This document shows positions 51,746 to 59,750 of a DNA stretch of 64,000 nt, piece by piece. A model generated the notes under the pieces. It searched no databases, was not told the DNA's origin, and saw only the letters and a program-made list of their open reading frames with translations. Source of the stretch: Kribbella italica (GTDB lineage: Bacteria; Actinomycetota; Actinomycetes; Propionibacteriales; Kribbellaceae); NCBI RefSeq assembly GCF_014205135.1, contig NZ_JACHMY010000001.1:6758001-6822000 (forward strand), written 5' to 3'. Position 1 is the stretch's first letter, and each line of letters opens with the position of its first letter. Both the position numbers and the translations under genes were made by a program.

Positions 51746-51860
51746 CCAGCCACCACCTCCAAGTACCAGCCACCAGCCCCAGCACCCCTTTCAGCTACCA
51801 GCCACCACCCCCAGCACCTTTCAAGTACCAGCCATCTGATCGGTGGCTGGTACTTGAAAG
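51746..51860. repeat. Direct repeats ending in a 17-bp perfect inverted repeat
   Basis: CCAGCCACCA or a close variant starts at 51746, 51766, 51798 and 51828, at 20-, 32- and 30-base intervals. The last unit, CTTTCAAGTACCAGCCA (51818-51834), is exactly mirrored by TGGCTGGTACTTGAAAG (51844-51860) across a 9-base loop. The region lies between the cyclase gene and an ECF sigma gene and may terminate the former. No T-run follows. Confidence 0.8.
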
Positions 51861-51907
51861 CTGTTCGCCGACCACCTGCTGTCCGACAACCTTTTGGGCC
51901 CCCGCAG

Positions 51908-51931
51908 AACCTTTCACCCTCGTACGGCGTC
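51908..51931 (+). promoter_or_regulatory. ECF-type promoter, probably autoregulatory
   Basis: AACC at 51908-51911 and CGTC at 51928-51931 are separated by 16 bases, the classic ECF -35/-10 pattern. Transcription would start about 20 bases before the sigma-factor ATG at 51959. The flanks CCCGCAG before and TTCAG after recur at the 53540 promoter. Confidence 0.75.
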
Positions 51932-51958
51932 TTCAGCGGTGAAAGGACAGGAGACTGT

Positions 51959-52573
51959 ATGGGCCGGACCGACGGACGGGACGAGGACTTCACGGCCTTC
52001 GTGCTGGCCAGATCCGCGCGCTTGGTGCACATCGCGCGGATGCTCTGCGGCGACCCCGCGCTCGCCGAGGACCTGGTGCAGACCGCGCTGGAGAAGGCGT
52101 ACCTGCGCTGGGACCGGATCGAGCTCGGCGACCCGTTCGGCTACGTCCGCCAGGCGGTGGTGAACCAGCACATCTCGTGGGCCCGGCGCCGGCTCTGGCG
52201 GGAGCGGCCGAGCGGTCACGCGGCCGAGCTGGACCAGCACCTCGACGACCGGCTCGGACGGACGGTCGCCGACCCGGCCGCGGACGTGGACCGCCGGATG
52301 GCGCTCTCGGCCGCGCTGGCGACGCTGACGGCACGGGAGCGGGCCGTCGTGGTGCTGCGGTACGTCGAGGACCTGACCGAGGTCCAGACCGCCGCGACCC
52401 TCGGTGTCGCGGTCGGGACGGTGAAGAGCGTGAACAACCGCGCCCTGCAGAAGCTGCGCGCCACCCCGCACCTGACGGTGCTGTCCCCGGCGAGCGGCCA
52501 TGGCGCGGCGCATCGACCCGGAGCTTCCGGCCGACGCGGCCCGGCCGAGGTGTCCTTAGGAGAACGGCCATGA
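51959..52573 (+). CDS. ECF RNA polymerase sigma factor (SigE-like group)
   Basis: 204 aa from the ATG at 51959, with AGGAG just upstream. Region 2: LARSARLVHIARMLCGDPAL, AEDLVQTALEKAYLRWDRI and RQAVVNQHISWARRRLWRE. Region 4: LTARERAVVVLRYVEDLTEV, GVAVGTVKSVNNRALQKLR. This is the SigE-like subgroup common in actinobacteria, whose partners are membrane proteins. The stop overlaps the start of a membrane-protein gene as ATGA. An AACC-N16-CGTC promoter just upstream and a second copy before the gene at 53608 suggest it controls itself and that paralog. The frame opening at 51854 adds unsupported residues. Confidence 0.9.
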   Translation: MGRTDGRDEDFTAFVLARSARLVHIARMLCGDPALAEDLVQTALEKAYLRWDRIELGDPFGYVRQAVVNQHISWARRRLWRERPSGHAAELDQHLDDRLGRTVADPAADVDRRMALSAALATLTARERAVVVLRYVEDLTEVQTAATLGVAVGTVKSVNNRALQKLRATPHLTVLSPASGHGAAHRPGASGRRGPAEVSLGERP

Positions 52574-53529
52574 ACGATCACGACTTCGGGGACGACCTGC
52601 GGGACGCCCTGCGCCCGGACGACGGGATCCGCCCGTTGGACCCGGCCACGGTGATCGCCGGCGCGCACCGCCGTCGCCGGATGCGCGGCCTGGCCGCGGC
52701 CGGACTCGCTTCGGTCGCCGTACTGGCCATCGCTGCTGGTGGCCTGCTCGCATCCGGCAGCCCGACCGGTACGGCGCCTGCTCCGGCCGCCCCACCAACA
52801 ACCGGTACGACGGGAGTCCGGCCGGGCACGCCGACGCCCCCGGGCACTCCGAGCGCGCCGACTCCGCCCGCCAACTTCCCCGACGCCACGCCCAGCGGCC
52901 AGATCAGCGCCGGCCGGACGATCGTTCCGAACACTCCCTTGACGGCGGCGGACCTGCCGACGCTCTCGACGGACAACCCGGCGAAGCCGAACGCGAGCAG
53001 GGGCGCCGCCTTCGCCGCCCAGTGCCGGACCGCGTTGCTGGCCCAGGACCCCGGTCCGGGGCCGGCGGCAACCAAGCGGGCGACCCTGGAGGACCGGGAC
53101 GGGATCACCATGATCCTTGCCGACAGCACCCGGTGGGGAGCCTGCGACAACGGGTACGACTCGCCCGAGGTGACGCTGCGCCAACCGGCGTCGATGCAGC
53201 GGCCGAGTCGCGACAACCTGCAGGCCCTTGCCGTGGCCAACAACCGGGTCACGCGGAACGGCCAGGACTACGAGTACTACTGGGCGGCCGGTCTGCTCCC
53301 GAAGAGTGTCGCCGGCCTGCGCTACACCTTCCCCGACGGCGCTACGGTGAACGCGACCGTCACCGGCGGCTTCTGGCTGATGAAGCACCGGTCGGCCACC
53401 CCTGGTGGCGGACCGCCGGGCGCGCCGCCGATCAAGGTCGAGCTGCTCGCCCAGGACGGCTCCGTCCTGGTGACGCGCGAACTCGAGTGGGGGCTGCACA
53501 CCTGCGCCCAGATCAGTCACGGGTGCTGA
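52570..53529 (+). CDS. Membrane protein co-transcribed with the ECF sigma factor, probable anti-sigma or sensor
   Basis: 319 aa; ATGA overlap with the sigma gene and AGGAG upstream. An N-terminal cytosolic helix (DDLRDALRPDDGIRPLDPAT) is followed by RRRRMRG and a membrane helix (LAAAGLASVAVLAIAAGGLL). A Pro/Thr-rich linker (~65-130) leads to an outer domain with AAQCRTALLA, STRWGACDNGYDSPEV, YEYYWAAGLLPKSVAGLRYT, FPDGATVNATVTGGFWL and the C-terminal LHTCAQISHGC. It is paralogous to the 53608 protein over this domain. No zinc anti-sigma motif is visible. The topology, sigma-side tail inside and cysteine-rich domain outside, fits an anti-sigma factor sensing wall or redox state, but this is inferred. 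Confidence 0.75.
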   Translation: MNDHDFGDDLRDALRPDDGIRPLDPATVIAGAHRRRRMRGLAAAGLASVAVLAIAAGGLLASGSPTGTAPAPAAPPTTGTTGVRPGTPTPPGTPSAPTPPANFPDATPSGQISAGRTIVPNTPLTAADLPTLSTDNPAKPNASRGAAFAAQCRTALLAQDPGPGPAATKRATLEDRDGITMILADSTRWGACDNGYDSPEVTLRQPASMQRPSRDNLQALAVANNRVTRNGQDYEYYWAAGLLPKSVAGLRYTFPDGATVNATVTGGFWLMKHRSATPGGGPPGAPPIKVELLAQDGSVLVTRELEWGLHTCAQISHGC

Positions 53530-53539
53530 ACCCCCGCAG

Positions 53540-53563
53540 AACCTTCCGTCCCGCCGTCGCGTC
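53540..53563 (+). promoter_or_regulatory. ECF-type promoter matching the one at 51908
   Basis: AACC at 53540-53543 and CGTC at 53560-53563, also 16 bases apart, with the same CCCGCAG before and TTCAG soon after. The sequence CCCCCGCAGAACCTT is identical in both promoters. The gene it serves starts at 53608. Confidence 0.75.
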
Positions 53564-53607
53564 CTTCAGTACGACGAACCGGCCGAAATACTTGCGGAGG
53601 GCAACAG

Positions 53608-54558
53608 ATGAGGAACAACCGGGCACTACGGATCGGGACGATCGCGATCGCGGCGGCCGCCGTCGCGGGGGTCGGGATCGCCGGGGCCGCGATCGCCCGC
53701 ACGGGCCAGTCCACCGCCGTCGCGGGTGGCGGTCCCGGCGCGACGCCCTCGACCAGCCCGAGCGAGAGTGCGACGCCGTCGACCGGCCCGAGCGAGGGTG
53801 CGACGCCGTCGAGCGGCGCGACCCCGTCGGCCTCACCGGGGACTCCCAGTGCGGTCCCGAGCGGCGCGACGCCGTCCGTCTGGGCGCCGTCGCCGCCCGG
53901 CCGGCCGACTGTCTCGCCCAGCGATCCCGCCACTCCGTCGACGGTTCCCGGCCAGGGGCACACGGTCACGCGGATCCGACCGTCGGCTCCGCCGAGGCCG
54001 AAGGAGTACCCGCTCCCGAAGGACGCGGTCGCAGCCTGCAAGGCGCTGCTCGCCGGCGCGGACCAGAACCACCCGGGCCGTACGGCGAAGCCGGTCGCGC
54101 GCCTCGACGGCGGCCCCGGCTCGATCGTCGTCCTGGCGGACGCGTCGCACTGGGCCGCCTGCGACACGGCGTACGCGCGGCACAACGAGAAGGGGTCGCT
54201 GCGGGCGCCGGCCCGGATCGCCAAGCCCTCGGCCCGGGACACCGCGGCGTTCGCCGTGGCCGCGAACATCGTTCCGCGGAACGGCAAGGACTACCAGTAC
54301 TACTGGGCGGCCGGGCTGGTGCCGCGTGGGGTCGCGAAGATCGCCTACACCTTCCCGGACGGCACGACCGAAAAGGCCGTTGTCCAGGGCAACTATTGGC
54401 TGGTGCAGCACCAGGACGCGCGGCCGTGGACGCCCGGTAGTGACGCGGGTGCGAAGGAGATCGCGGTCAAGCTGACCGCGGCCAACGGCTCGGTCGTCCG
54501 CACCTTCACGCTCGACTGGGGCACCCACACCTGCGCGCAGATCACCCACGGTTGCTGA
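53608..54558 (+). CDS. Membrane-anchored paralog of the 52570 protein, predicted sigma target
   Basis: 316 aa. The N-terminal MRNNRALRIGTIAIAAAAVA is a signal anchor or signal peptide. A long Ser/Pro/Thr-rich region (about 35-125, many ATPS repeats) precedes a domain that parallels the 52570 protein: VAACKALLAGADQ, ASHWAACDTAYARHN, YQYYWAAGLVPRGVAKIAYT, FPDGTTEKAVVQGNYWL and THTCAQITHGC. The cysteines in AACD and at the C-terminus are kept. The cytosolic helix of the paralog is missing, so this one is not an anti-sigma factor; it may be an outer partner or decoy. It lies behind its own ECF-type promoter. Function unknown. Confidence 0.8.
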   Translation: MRNNRALRIGTIAIAAAAVAGVGIAGAAIARTGQSTAVAGGGPGATPSTSPSESATPSTGPSEGATPSSGATPSASPGTPSAVPSGATPSVWAPSPPGRPTVSPSDPATPSTVPGQGHTVTRIRPSAPPRPKEYPLPKDAVAACKALLAGADQNHPGRTAKPVARLDGGPGSIVVLADASHWAACDTAYARHNEKGSLRAPARIAKPSARDTAAFAVAANIVPRNGKDYQYYWAAGLVPRGVAKIAYTFPDGTTEKAVVQGNYWLVQHQDARPWTPGSDAGAKEIAVKLTAANGSVVRTFTLDWGTHTCAQITHGC

Positions 54559-54561
54559 GGA

Positions 54562-54603
54562 ACCGCGTCCGGAGAGTCCCGCCCGAGGCTCTCCGGACGC
54601 GGT
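54562..54603. terminator. Strong bidirectional terminator hairpin
   Basis: ACCGCGTCCGGAGAG (54562-54576) pairs perfectly with CTCTCCGGACGCGGT (54589-54603), a 15-bp stem with a 12-base loop, between the ends of two converging genes. No long T-run follows on either strand, as is common in actinobacteria. Confidence 0.88.
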
Positions 54604-54606
54604 CGT

Positions 54607-55824
54607 TCAGCAGGCGCCGAAGGACCCGGCGCTGATCCAGGCCTTCGCGACGTACATGCCGGCGTGCACGCGCAGCCAGATGTTCGACGTGCCCTGCGAG
54701 CCGCTCACGCTCTGGCCGGTGACCTGGCACTCGACGGGGACCTGGGCGGCCTTGCCGGCCATCCCGACCACGGCGCCGGTCGAGCTCGCCGTACTGCGGA
54801 CGTTCAGGTAGCCGGACGTGATGGAGACCGTGCCGCGGCCGCCGTCACCGGTCCACAGGTAGGTCGTGTCGACCCAGGCGTTGTTGGTCAGCTTGAGCGC
54901 GTCCCAGAAGGTCCCGTCGGCCAGGTCGATCCCGGCCGGGTTGGCGACGGTCCGGCCGAACTGGTCCTTCCCGCCGTTGTACCCGTTCTGGTACGCCGCC
55001 TGCGCCTCCGGCCGGCCCTGCGGCAGGTCCTTCCACATCTCGCGGGTGGCGCTCGGGTTCCAGTAGTCGTCCTTGGTGTTCCACGGGCCGACGTCCCAGA
55101 CCGGTTCGAACGCGCACCGGATCGTGCCGGTCGTCGTACAGACCTTGACCGAGTAGTTGCCCGAGCCGTTGTTGGCCAGCCCGCGGCGCGACGGCAGCGC
55201 GACGAAGTGGTCCCGGCTGATGATCACGTGACCGTTGGCCGTCGTACCGCCGACCAGGCCTTCCCTCGTCGCGAAGACGCGCGACTTCAGCGGCGCGGCC
55301 TGGACCTCCATCCCGCTGGAAGCGGCCTTGTCGGTCGGCTGGACGCGGACGTCCTCGACCCACGGCTTGGCGCCGCTCGGCGGTGCGACGACGATGATGC
55401 GGAGCTGGACGAGGTCGCTCGCGCCGGGCAGCGCGGTCGGCGTACCGGCCTTGGCCGGGGTCCACTCGGACCACCTGTCCTTCACGAGAGCCCGTACGTC
55501 GACCTCCGCGGTCGAGCCGTCCGGCGTACTGGTGGTGTAGTCGACGACGACCGCGGACGTCGCGGCGGGGAAGCGGACCGGATCGAGGTTGCCGATGCCG
55601 GACCGCTGCTTGATCTCGGCCGAGCCCATCCGGACCGGCGCGTCGCCGAGGACGATCCGGCTGCCGTCGGCGATGACGTTCGTGGAGCCTTCGGCCGGGC
55701 GGGCGGCGACTCCGATCGGGTCGGTGCCGGCCGCCGTACTGGGCAGGACGGCGGCTGCCAGGGGTGCTGCGGCCAGGGCGGCGGCGACGCAAAGTGCGGC
55801 CGCGGACCTTCGAGTGATACGCAT
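54607..55824 (-). CDS. Secreted protein with C-terminal SH3-like domain
   Basis: 405 aa. The signal peptide is MRITRRSAAALCVAAALAAA, cleaved near STAAG. The first half is beta-rich (SAVVVDYTTSTPDGSTAEVD, VDVRALVKDRWSEWTPAKAG). The middle part, RDHFVALPSRRGLANNGSGN then GTIRCAFEPVWDVGPWNTKD, resembles conserved segments of exported actinobacterial proteins with several cysteines. The last ~75 residues are an SH3_3-like domain (GYLNVRSTASSTGAVVGMAG, WLRVHAGMYVAKAWISAGSF). SH3 domains of this kind bind peptidoglycan or wall peptides. No hydrolase motif is clear. The gene converges with the previous one, across a strong terminator. Confidence 0.82.
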   Translation of the reverse strand: MRITRRSAAALCVAAALAAAPLAAAVLPSTAAGTDPIGVAARPAEGSTNVIADGSRIVLGDAPVRMGSAEIKQRSGIGNLDPVRFPAATSAVVVDYTTSTPDGSTAEVDVRALVKDRWSEWTPAKAGTPTALPGASDLVQLRIIVVAPPSGAKPWVEDVRVQPTDKAASSGMEVQAAPLKSRVFATREGLVGGTTANGHVIISRDHFVALPSRRGLANNGSGNYSVKVCTTTGTIRCAFEPVWDVGPWNTKDDYWNPSATREMWKDLPQGRPEAQAAYQNGYNGGKDQFGRTVANPAGIDLADGTFWDALKLTNNAWVDTTYLWTGDGGRGTVSITSGYLNVRSTASSTGAVVGMAGKAAQVPVECQVTGQSVSGSQGTSNIWLRVHAGMYVAKAWISAGSFGAC

Positions 55825-56009
55825 GGCGGTACCTCCGGGGCGGTGAGGACGCTGTCACCGGGTGCGACACCCGGCGCACCGATCGTGACAAACAAACACT
55901 GCCCTTGCATAGCGCGTGAATAAATTTCTTCCAGTAATTCCGGAACGGACAGAACCTAACCGGTGACTCAGCGGGTTTGGACCGGTGTGACAGAGGCAGA
56001 GGAGAATCG

Positions 56010-56531
56010 ATGACCCGGGCCGCGGACGCCGACTTCGAGCGGTTCGTGCAGGCGCAGTCGACGCCGTTGCTGCGGTTCGCGGAGATGCTGTGCGGTGATC
56101 GCCACACCGCGGAAGATCTGGTCCAGCAGGCGCTGATGCGGTCCTACCCGAAGTGGCACCGGCTGGACGGCGACCGGCTGCGCTACGTCCGTCGGGTGCT
56201 GGTCAACCGGTTCCTCTCGCAGGCACGCCGGCGCTGGTCCAACGAAGTGCCCAGCGATCCGGTGGACAACGACTGGGACGACCGGTCGGTGGCGGACTTC
56301 GCCGGTGAGGTGCAGACCCGTGACGCCGTGCTGTCAGCTCTCGGTGGGCTGACAGTGCGCGAGCGGACCGTGGTCGCCCTGCGGTACTCGCAGGACCTCT
56401 CCGAAGCCGAGACCGCCGAGCTTCTCGGCATGGCCGCCGGGACCGTGAAGAGCACGGCCTCCCGGGCCCTGGCCAAGCTGCGCCTGGCACCCGACCTGAT
56501 CGAATCCGGAGTAGTTGGAGGAACAAGATGA
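56010..56531 (+). CDS. Second SigE-like ECF sigma factor
   Basis: 173 aa from the ATG at 56010 (GAGGAGAATCG upstream). Region 2: LLRFAEMLCGDRHTAEDLVQ, YPKWHRLDGDRLRYVRRVLV. Region 4: LGGLTVRERTVVALRYSQDL, AAGTVKSTASRALAKLR. It is related to the 51959 factor. An AACC occurs upstream, but CGTC does not follow at the right distance, so it probably uses a different promoter. It overlaps the next gene by ATGA, the same arrangement as the first sigma/membrane-protein pair. The two systems may be ancient duplicates. Confidence 0.9.
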   Translation: MTRAADADFERFVQAQSTPLLRFAEMLCGDRHTAEDLVQQALMRSYPKWHRLDGDRLRYVRRVLVNRFLSQARRRWSNEVPSDPVDNDWDDRSVADFAGEVQTRDAVLSALGGLTVRERTVVALRYSQDLSEAETAELLGMAAGTVKSTASRALAKLRLAPDLIESGVVGGTR

Positions 56532-57544
56532 GCGACGAGCAGCGGGTGCGCAGCGCGCTCGAGTACGACCTGGAGCCGTGGCAGCCCGACCCGGCCGACT
56601 TGATGCGCCGCGGCCGGCGGCTCGCCTGGCTGCGCCGAGGACTGGCCGCGGCGGGCGTGACCGCTCTCGCCGGCAGTGTCGCGACGGTGTCCGCCGCGAT
56701 CGGCGGACCGTCGGACGTCCGCAACCTGCTCGCCGGTGGCGACAAGCCGCCGGTCCCTGTCCAGCTCCCGGCCGGTACGCCGACCGCGGTGCCGTCGGTC
56801 GACCCGACCTGCCTGCCGAAGGTGCCGAGCAGGGGCAAGATCGAGGCGTCGGTCAAGGTGACGGTGGAGGGCAAGCTGCCGGAGTCGGTGGGGAAGCCTT
56901 CTCTGCCGGGCAAGCCTGCGCTGCCGTCGGTGCCGACCAGTAAGCCGTCGCTCCCGGGGAAGCCCTCGCTGCCGACCGCGAAGCCGTCGCTTCCGGGCAA
57001 GCCGGGTCTGCCGACCGCGCTGCCCACGGGCAAGCCGAGCCTTCCGGGCAAGCCCAGCCTTCCGCCGGTGCCGACCAAGTTGCCGACCACCGCGCCGAGC
57101 GACCTGCCGACCACCGTGCCGAGCAAGCTGCCGACCACCGCGCCGAGCAAGCTGCCGACCGGTAAGCCGTCGCTGCCTTCGGTCCCGGTGCCGACCGGCA
57201 AGCCCTCGCTCCCGGGGAAGCCCTCGCTGCCGACCGCCAAGCCGTCGGTCCCGGGTAAGCCCGCCCTGCCGTCGTGCGTGACCGACCACGTGCCGACCGC
57301 GCCGCCGGTGCACGTGCCGACGACCCTGCCGACGACGCTGCCGTCCGTACCGGGCAAGCCGTCGCTCCCGACCACGAAGCCTTCGCTGCCCGGCAAGCCC
57401 TCGCTGCCGAAGGTGTCCGTCCCGACCGGGAAGCCGTCCCTGCCGGGCAAGCCTTCCCTCCCGCTGCCGACGGCCAAGCCGTCGCTGCCGAACCTTCCCT
57501 CCCTGCCCACCGAGCGGCCCACTGGGCTGCCGACTCATCGGTAG
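56528..57544 (+). CDS. Membrane protein with long KPSLPGKPSLP repeat tail, probable sigma partner
   Basis: 338 aa. Residues 1-30 are a cytosolic helix (ALEYDLEPWQPDPADLMRRG), then one membrane segment (GLAAAGVTALAGSVATVSAA). From about residue 115 to the end the protein is almost only Pro, Lys, Ser, Leu, Gly, Val and Thr, in 6- to 11-residue units such as KPSLPGKPSLP. That would be an extended, positively charged rod of about 220 residues spanning the wall. Cysteines occur only at PTCLPKV and PSCVTDH. The overlap with the sigma gene and the topology suggest an anti-sigma or sensor role. The repeats are encoded by varied codons, so they are selected at protein level. Confidence 0.8.
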   Translation: MSDEQRVRSALEYDLEPWQPDPADLMRRGRRLAWLRRGLAAAGVTALAGSVATVSAAIGGPSDVRNLLAGGDKPPVPVQLPAGTPTAVPSVDPTCLPKVPSRGKIEASVKVTVEGKLPESVGKPSLPGKPALPSVPTSKPSLPGKPSLPTAKPSLPGKPGLPTALPTGKPSLPGKPSLPPVPTKLPTTAPSDLPTTVPSKLPTTAPSKLPTGKPSLPSVPVPTGKPSLPGKPSLPTAKPSVPGKPALPSCVTDHVPTAPPVHVPTTLPTTLPSVPGKPSLPTTKPSLPGKPSLPKVSVPTGKPSLPGKPSLPLPTAKPSLPNLPSLPTERPTGLPTHR

Positions 57545-57613
57545 TCGTCCCTCCCCTTCACACCGATGACACCGTCGGCCGGCCCGCGGGCGGAACGGGT
57601 CGGCCGCCGGTGG

Positions 57614-57733
57614 GGCCACAACGTCAGCTCCGTGCCCGAAACACGGATCTGTTGTGGCCGCAGTTGATGTACACCGAGATCAACTGCGGCCCCCACCGGC
57701 GAGTGGGGCCTCGGGGGCCCTACTCGCCGGTGG
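57614..57733. terminator. Three consecutive hairpins between converging genes
   Basis: Hairpin 1 pairs GGCCACAAC (57614-57622) with GTTGTGGCC (57651-57659). Hairpin 2 pairs GGCCGCAGTTGAT (57656-57668) with ATCAACTGCGGCC (57679-57691). Hairpin 3 pairs CCACCGGCGAGT (57693-57704) with ACTCGCCGGTGG (57722-57733) and overlaps the stop of the minus-strand gene. The arms of hairpins 1 and 2 share bases 57656-57659, so they compete. Confidence 0.75.
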
Positions 57734-58271
57734 TCCCGTCCGCCAGCTCCCGTACGACGTCCAACTGGCCCGTGTGCCGCGCGTACTCCTGCAGCACGTG
57801 GAACAAGATCCACCCCAGCGTCGGCTTCACGTCGTCGGCCCCGAACCGCCCGCCCTCCTTGGACCGCATACCGAGCGCGCCGACGCCGACCACACCGACG
57901 CCCTGAACAGCAGCCGCCTCAGCCCGGACGACTCCGGTGACGATCTCCCGGGTCCGCTCCCCGCCCTCCCGCAGCGCGGCCAGCAGGCCTTCGAGCGTGT
58001 CGCCCTCCTCGAGCCGCCAGCGCTCGTCGGCGTCGCTGTCACCCCACGGCTGCTCGACCTGCTCCGCTGTGAATCCCCAGCGAAGCCAGCGCCGTTCCAT
58101 GAACACCAGATGCTTCAGCAGCTCCAGCGGCGTCCACCCCGACGGCAGTTGGCTCGTCCGCAACTCCTGGCCGGACAGGCCTTCGAGCTTGCGCCGTACG
58201 GTCTCGCGGTAGAAGTCGAGCCACGCCAGCGGGAGCTCGACCGGATCGCCGAGACGTTCGTCGGGCAGCAT
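57720..58271 (-). CDS. DinB-like (DUF664) protein
   Basis: 183 aa from the ATG at 58271. It shows the DinB/DUF664 four-helix pattern: LAWLDFYRETVRRKLEGLSG, GWTPLELLKHLVFMERRWLR and PTLGWILFHVLQEYARHTGQ, with the metal-ligand histidines in KHLVFMER and, later, ILFHVLQEYARHTG. Members are metal-dependent enzymes, some thiol transferases using mycothiol or bacillithiol, and most are uncharacterised. The gene overlaps the upstream XRE gene by one base (TGATG), so it is probably under that regulator. The antisense-like extension to 58718 is not supported. Confidence 0.85.
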   Translation of the reverse strand: MLPDERLGDPVELPLAWLDFYRETVRRKLEGLSGQELRTSQLPSGWTPLELLKHLVFMERRWLRWGFTAEQVEQPWGDSDADERWRLEEGDTLEGLLAALREGGERTREIVTGVVRAEAAAVQGVGVVGVGALGMRSKEGGRFGADDVKPTLGWILFHVLQEYARHTGQLDVVRELADGTTGE

Positions 58272-59071
58272 CAGGACAGCTCCTTGAGGTACTCGGCCGT
58301 CGCGTCGTCCGCGGGGAAGAACTGCTCGATCATCAGCTCCGACACCGTCACGTCCAACGGCGTACCGAACGTCGCGATCGTGGTCAGCAGCGACAGCTCC
58401 CGGTCGCCGCGCCGCAGCTTCATCGGTACGACGACCTCCGGCGTCGGCGCGGCCGGGAACCGGTCGCCGCCCGGGACGGCGTACCCGCGCAGTTCGTCGT
58501 ACAGGTCCTGGAGCTCGGGATCGGCGGTGCTCGCGATCTGGCGCTGCAGCGTGCTCAGCGCGCTCGCGCGGATCTCGGCGAGGTTGGTGATCCGGCCGCC
58601 GAGCGCGTCCGGGTGCAGGGTGAGGCGGAGCGCGTTGATCGGTGCCGCGAGCAACTCGGGCGCGACCCCCTCGGTGAACAGCGCGGCAGCGGCGTTGGTC
58701 TCGACGATGTTCCACCAACGGTCGACCACCAGCGCCGGGAACGGTTCATGGGCCTTGAGCAACCGGCGCAGCGTCTCGCGGATCGCCATCATCGCCGGTG
58801 AGTGCAACGAGGCCTCGCTGAAGACCGGCGCGTAACCGCCGGCGAGCAGCAACTGGTTGCGATCCCGCAGCGGCACGTCGAGATGCTCGGCCAGCCGCAA
58901 CACCATCTCGCGACTCGGCTTCGACCGCCCGTTCTCGACGAAGCTCACGTGGCGGGTGGACACCTCGACCTGATTGGCCAGATCGAGCTGGCTGAGCCGC
59001 CGCCGCTCCCGCCAGCCCCGCAACAACTCCCCCACCGGCCGCTGAAACGTCTCCTCGGCGATCATCGTCAT
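58271..59071 (-). CDS. XRE-family regulator with MmyB-like ligand domain
   Basis: 266 aa. The N-terminal HTH (residues ~12-70) reads GELLRGWRERRRLSQLDLAN, VSTRHVSFVENGRSKPSREM. The rest is an MmyB-like PAS domain (HEPFPALVVDRWWNIVETNA, AAALFTEGVAPELL). Such proteins usually control a neighbouring gene in response to a small molecule, here perhaps the DinB-like gene or the divergent SnoaL-like gene at 59180. The 108-bp divergent region has no obvious palindrome. Ligand unknown. Confidence 0.9.
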   Translation of the reverse strand: MTMIAEETFQRPVGELLRGWRERRRLSQLDLANQVEVSTRHVSFVENGRSKPSREMVLRLAEHLDVPLRDRNQLLLAGGYAPVFSEASLHSPAMMAIRETLRRLLKAHEPFPALVVDRWWNIVETNAAAALFTEGVAPELLAAPINALRLTLHPDALGGRITNLAEIRASALSTLQRQIASTADPELQDLYDELRGYAVPGGDRFPAAPTPEVVVPMKLRRGDRELSLLTTIATFGTPLDVTVSELMIEQFFPADDATAEYLKELS

Positions 59072-59179
59072 GCCTCGACGGTAGCCGTCCAGGTGATCAC
59101 CGGCATGACCTCCGACGTCATGGCCGGATCACGGGTCCCGGCGGCAAGGTTCTGGTCAACCGATCCTGAGGAGGACACG

Positions 59180-59533
59180 ATGACCCTGGCCGAGCAGTAC
59201 TTCGCCATCTGGAACGAGACCGATGCCGAGCAGCGGGCCCGGCTGATCGAGAAGACCTGGGCGCCCGACGGCACCTTCGTCGACCCGAGCTTGGAGGCCA
59301 CCGGGTACGCCGAACTGAGCGCGATGGTGGGCACCGCGCAGGGCCTGTTCCCGGGCCTGCGGTTTGCTGTCACCGGCGACGTCGACGAGCACCACGACCA
59401 CCTGCGCTGGACTTGGGAGCTGGCCGCCGACGGCCAGCCGGCCGTTGCCGGAGGCACCGACATCGTCACCGTCACCGCCGACGGCCGAATCAGTTCAGTG
59501 GTCGGTTTCCTGGACTTCGCGCCGGCGCACTAG
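59180..59533 (+). CDS. SnoaL/NTF2-like protein
   Basis: 117 aa from the ATG at 59180 with GAGGAGGACACG directly before it. The helix-rich N-terminus (LAEQYFAIWNETDAEQRARL) and the sheet (LRFAVTGDVDEHHDHLRWTW, GTDIVTVTADGRISSVVGFL) are the SnoaL-like NTF2 fold, a cone with a ligand pocket. It is either an enzyme or a binding protein; the residues needed to decide are not obvious. The divergent regulator at 58271-59071 is a plausible controller. Confidence 0.82.
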   Translation: MTLAEQYFAIWNETDAEQRARLIEKTWAPDGTFVDPSLEATGYAELSAMVGTAQGLFPGLRFAVTGDVDEHHDHLRWTWELAADGQPAVAGGTDIVTVTADGRISSVVGFLDFAPAH

Positions 59534-59606
59534 GGCCCTGGGGTTGATCCTGACCCCTCCGATCAGCTGATGCCGGGCGAACCTCGTGGTGCGTAACTTG
59601 GGCGGC

Positions 59607-59732
59607 ATGCTGATCAAGGGACTGCTGGCGTTGGGTCTGGCCGGAACGGGTCTGCTGCTCGGCGTACCGGCTGTTGCCGCGGCGCGGCTCGACTACGCGC
59701 GTCCCTCCGCAGGACAGACGGAGTTTTCGTAG
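59607..59732 (+). CDS. Truncated secreted ORF, signal peptide plus a short tail
   Basis: 41 codons from the ATG at 59607: MLIKGLLALGLAGTGLLLGV, cleavage near AAAR, then LDYARPSAGQ and a stop. It reads as a normal Sec signal peptide followed by almost no mature protein. The neighbour at 59751 is a minus-strand AAC(3)-like gene starting a resistance-type pair. The ORF may be the remnant of a secreted-protein gene cut off when the downstream segment arrived. It could also be a real small peptide. No clear Shine-Dalgarno. Confidence 0.4.
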   Translation: MLIKGLLALGLAGTGLLLGVPAVAAARLDYARPSAGQTEFS

Positions 59733-59750
59733 GTCGGTGGAGGGCCGGGA

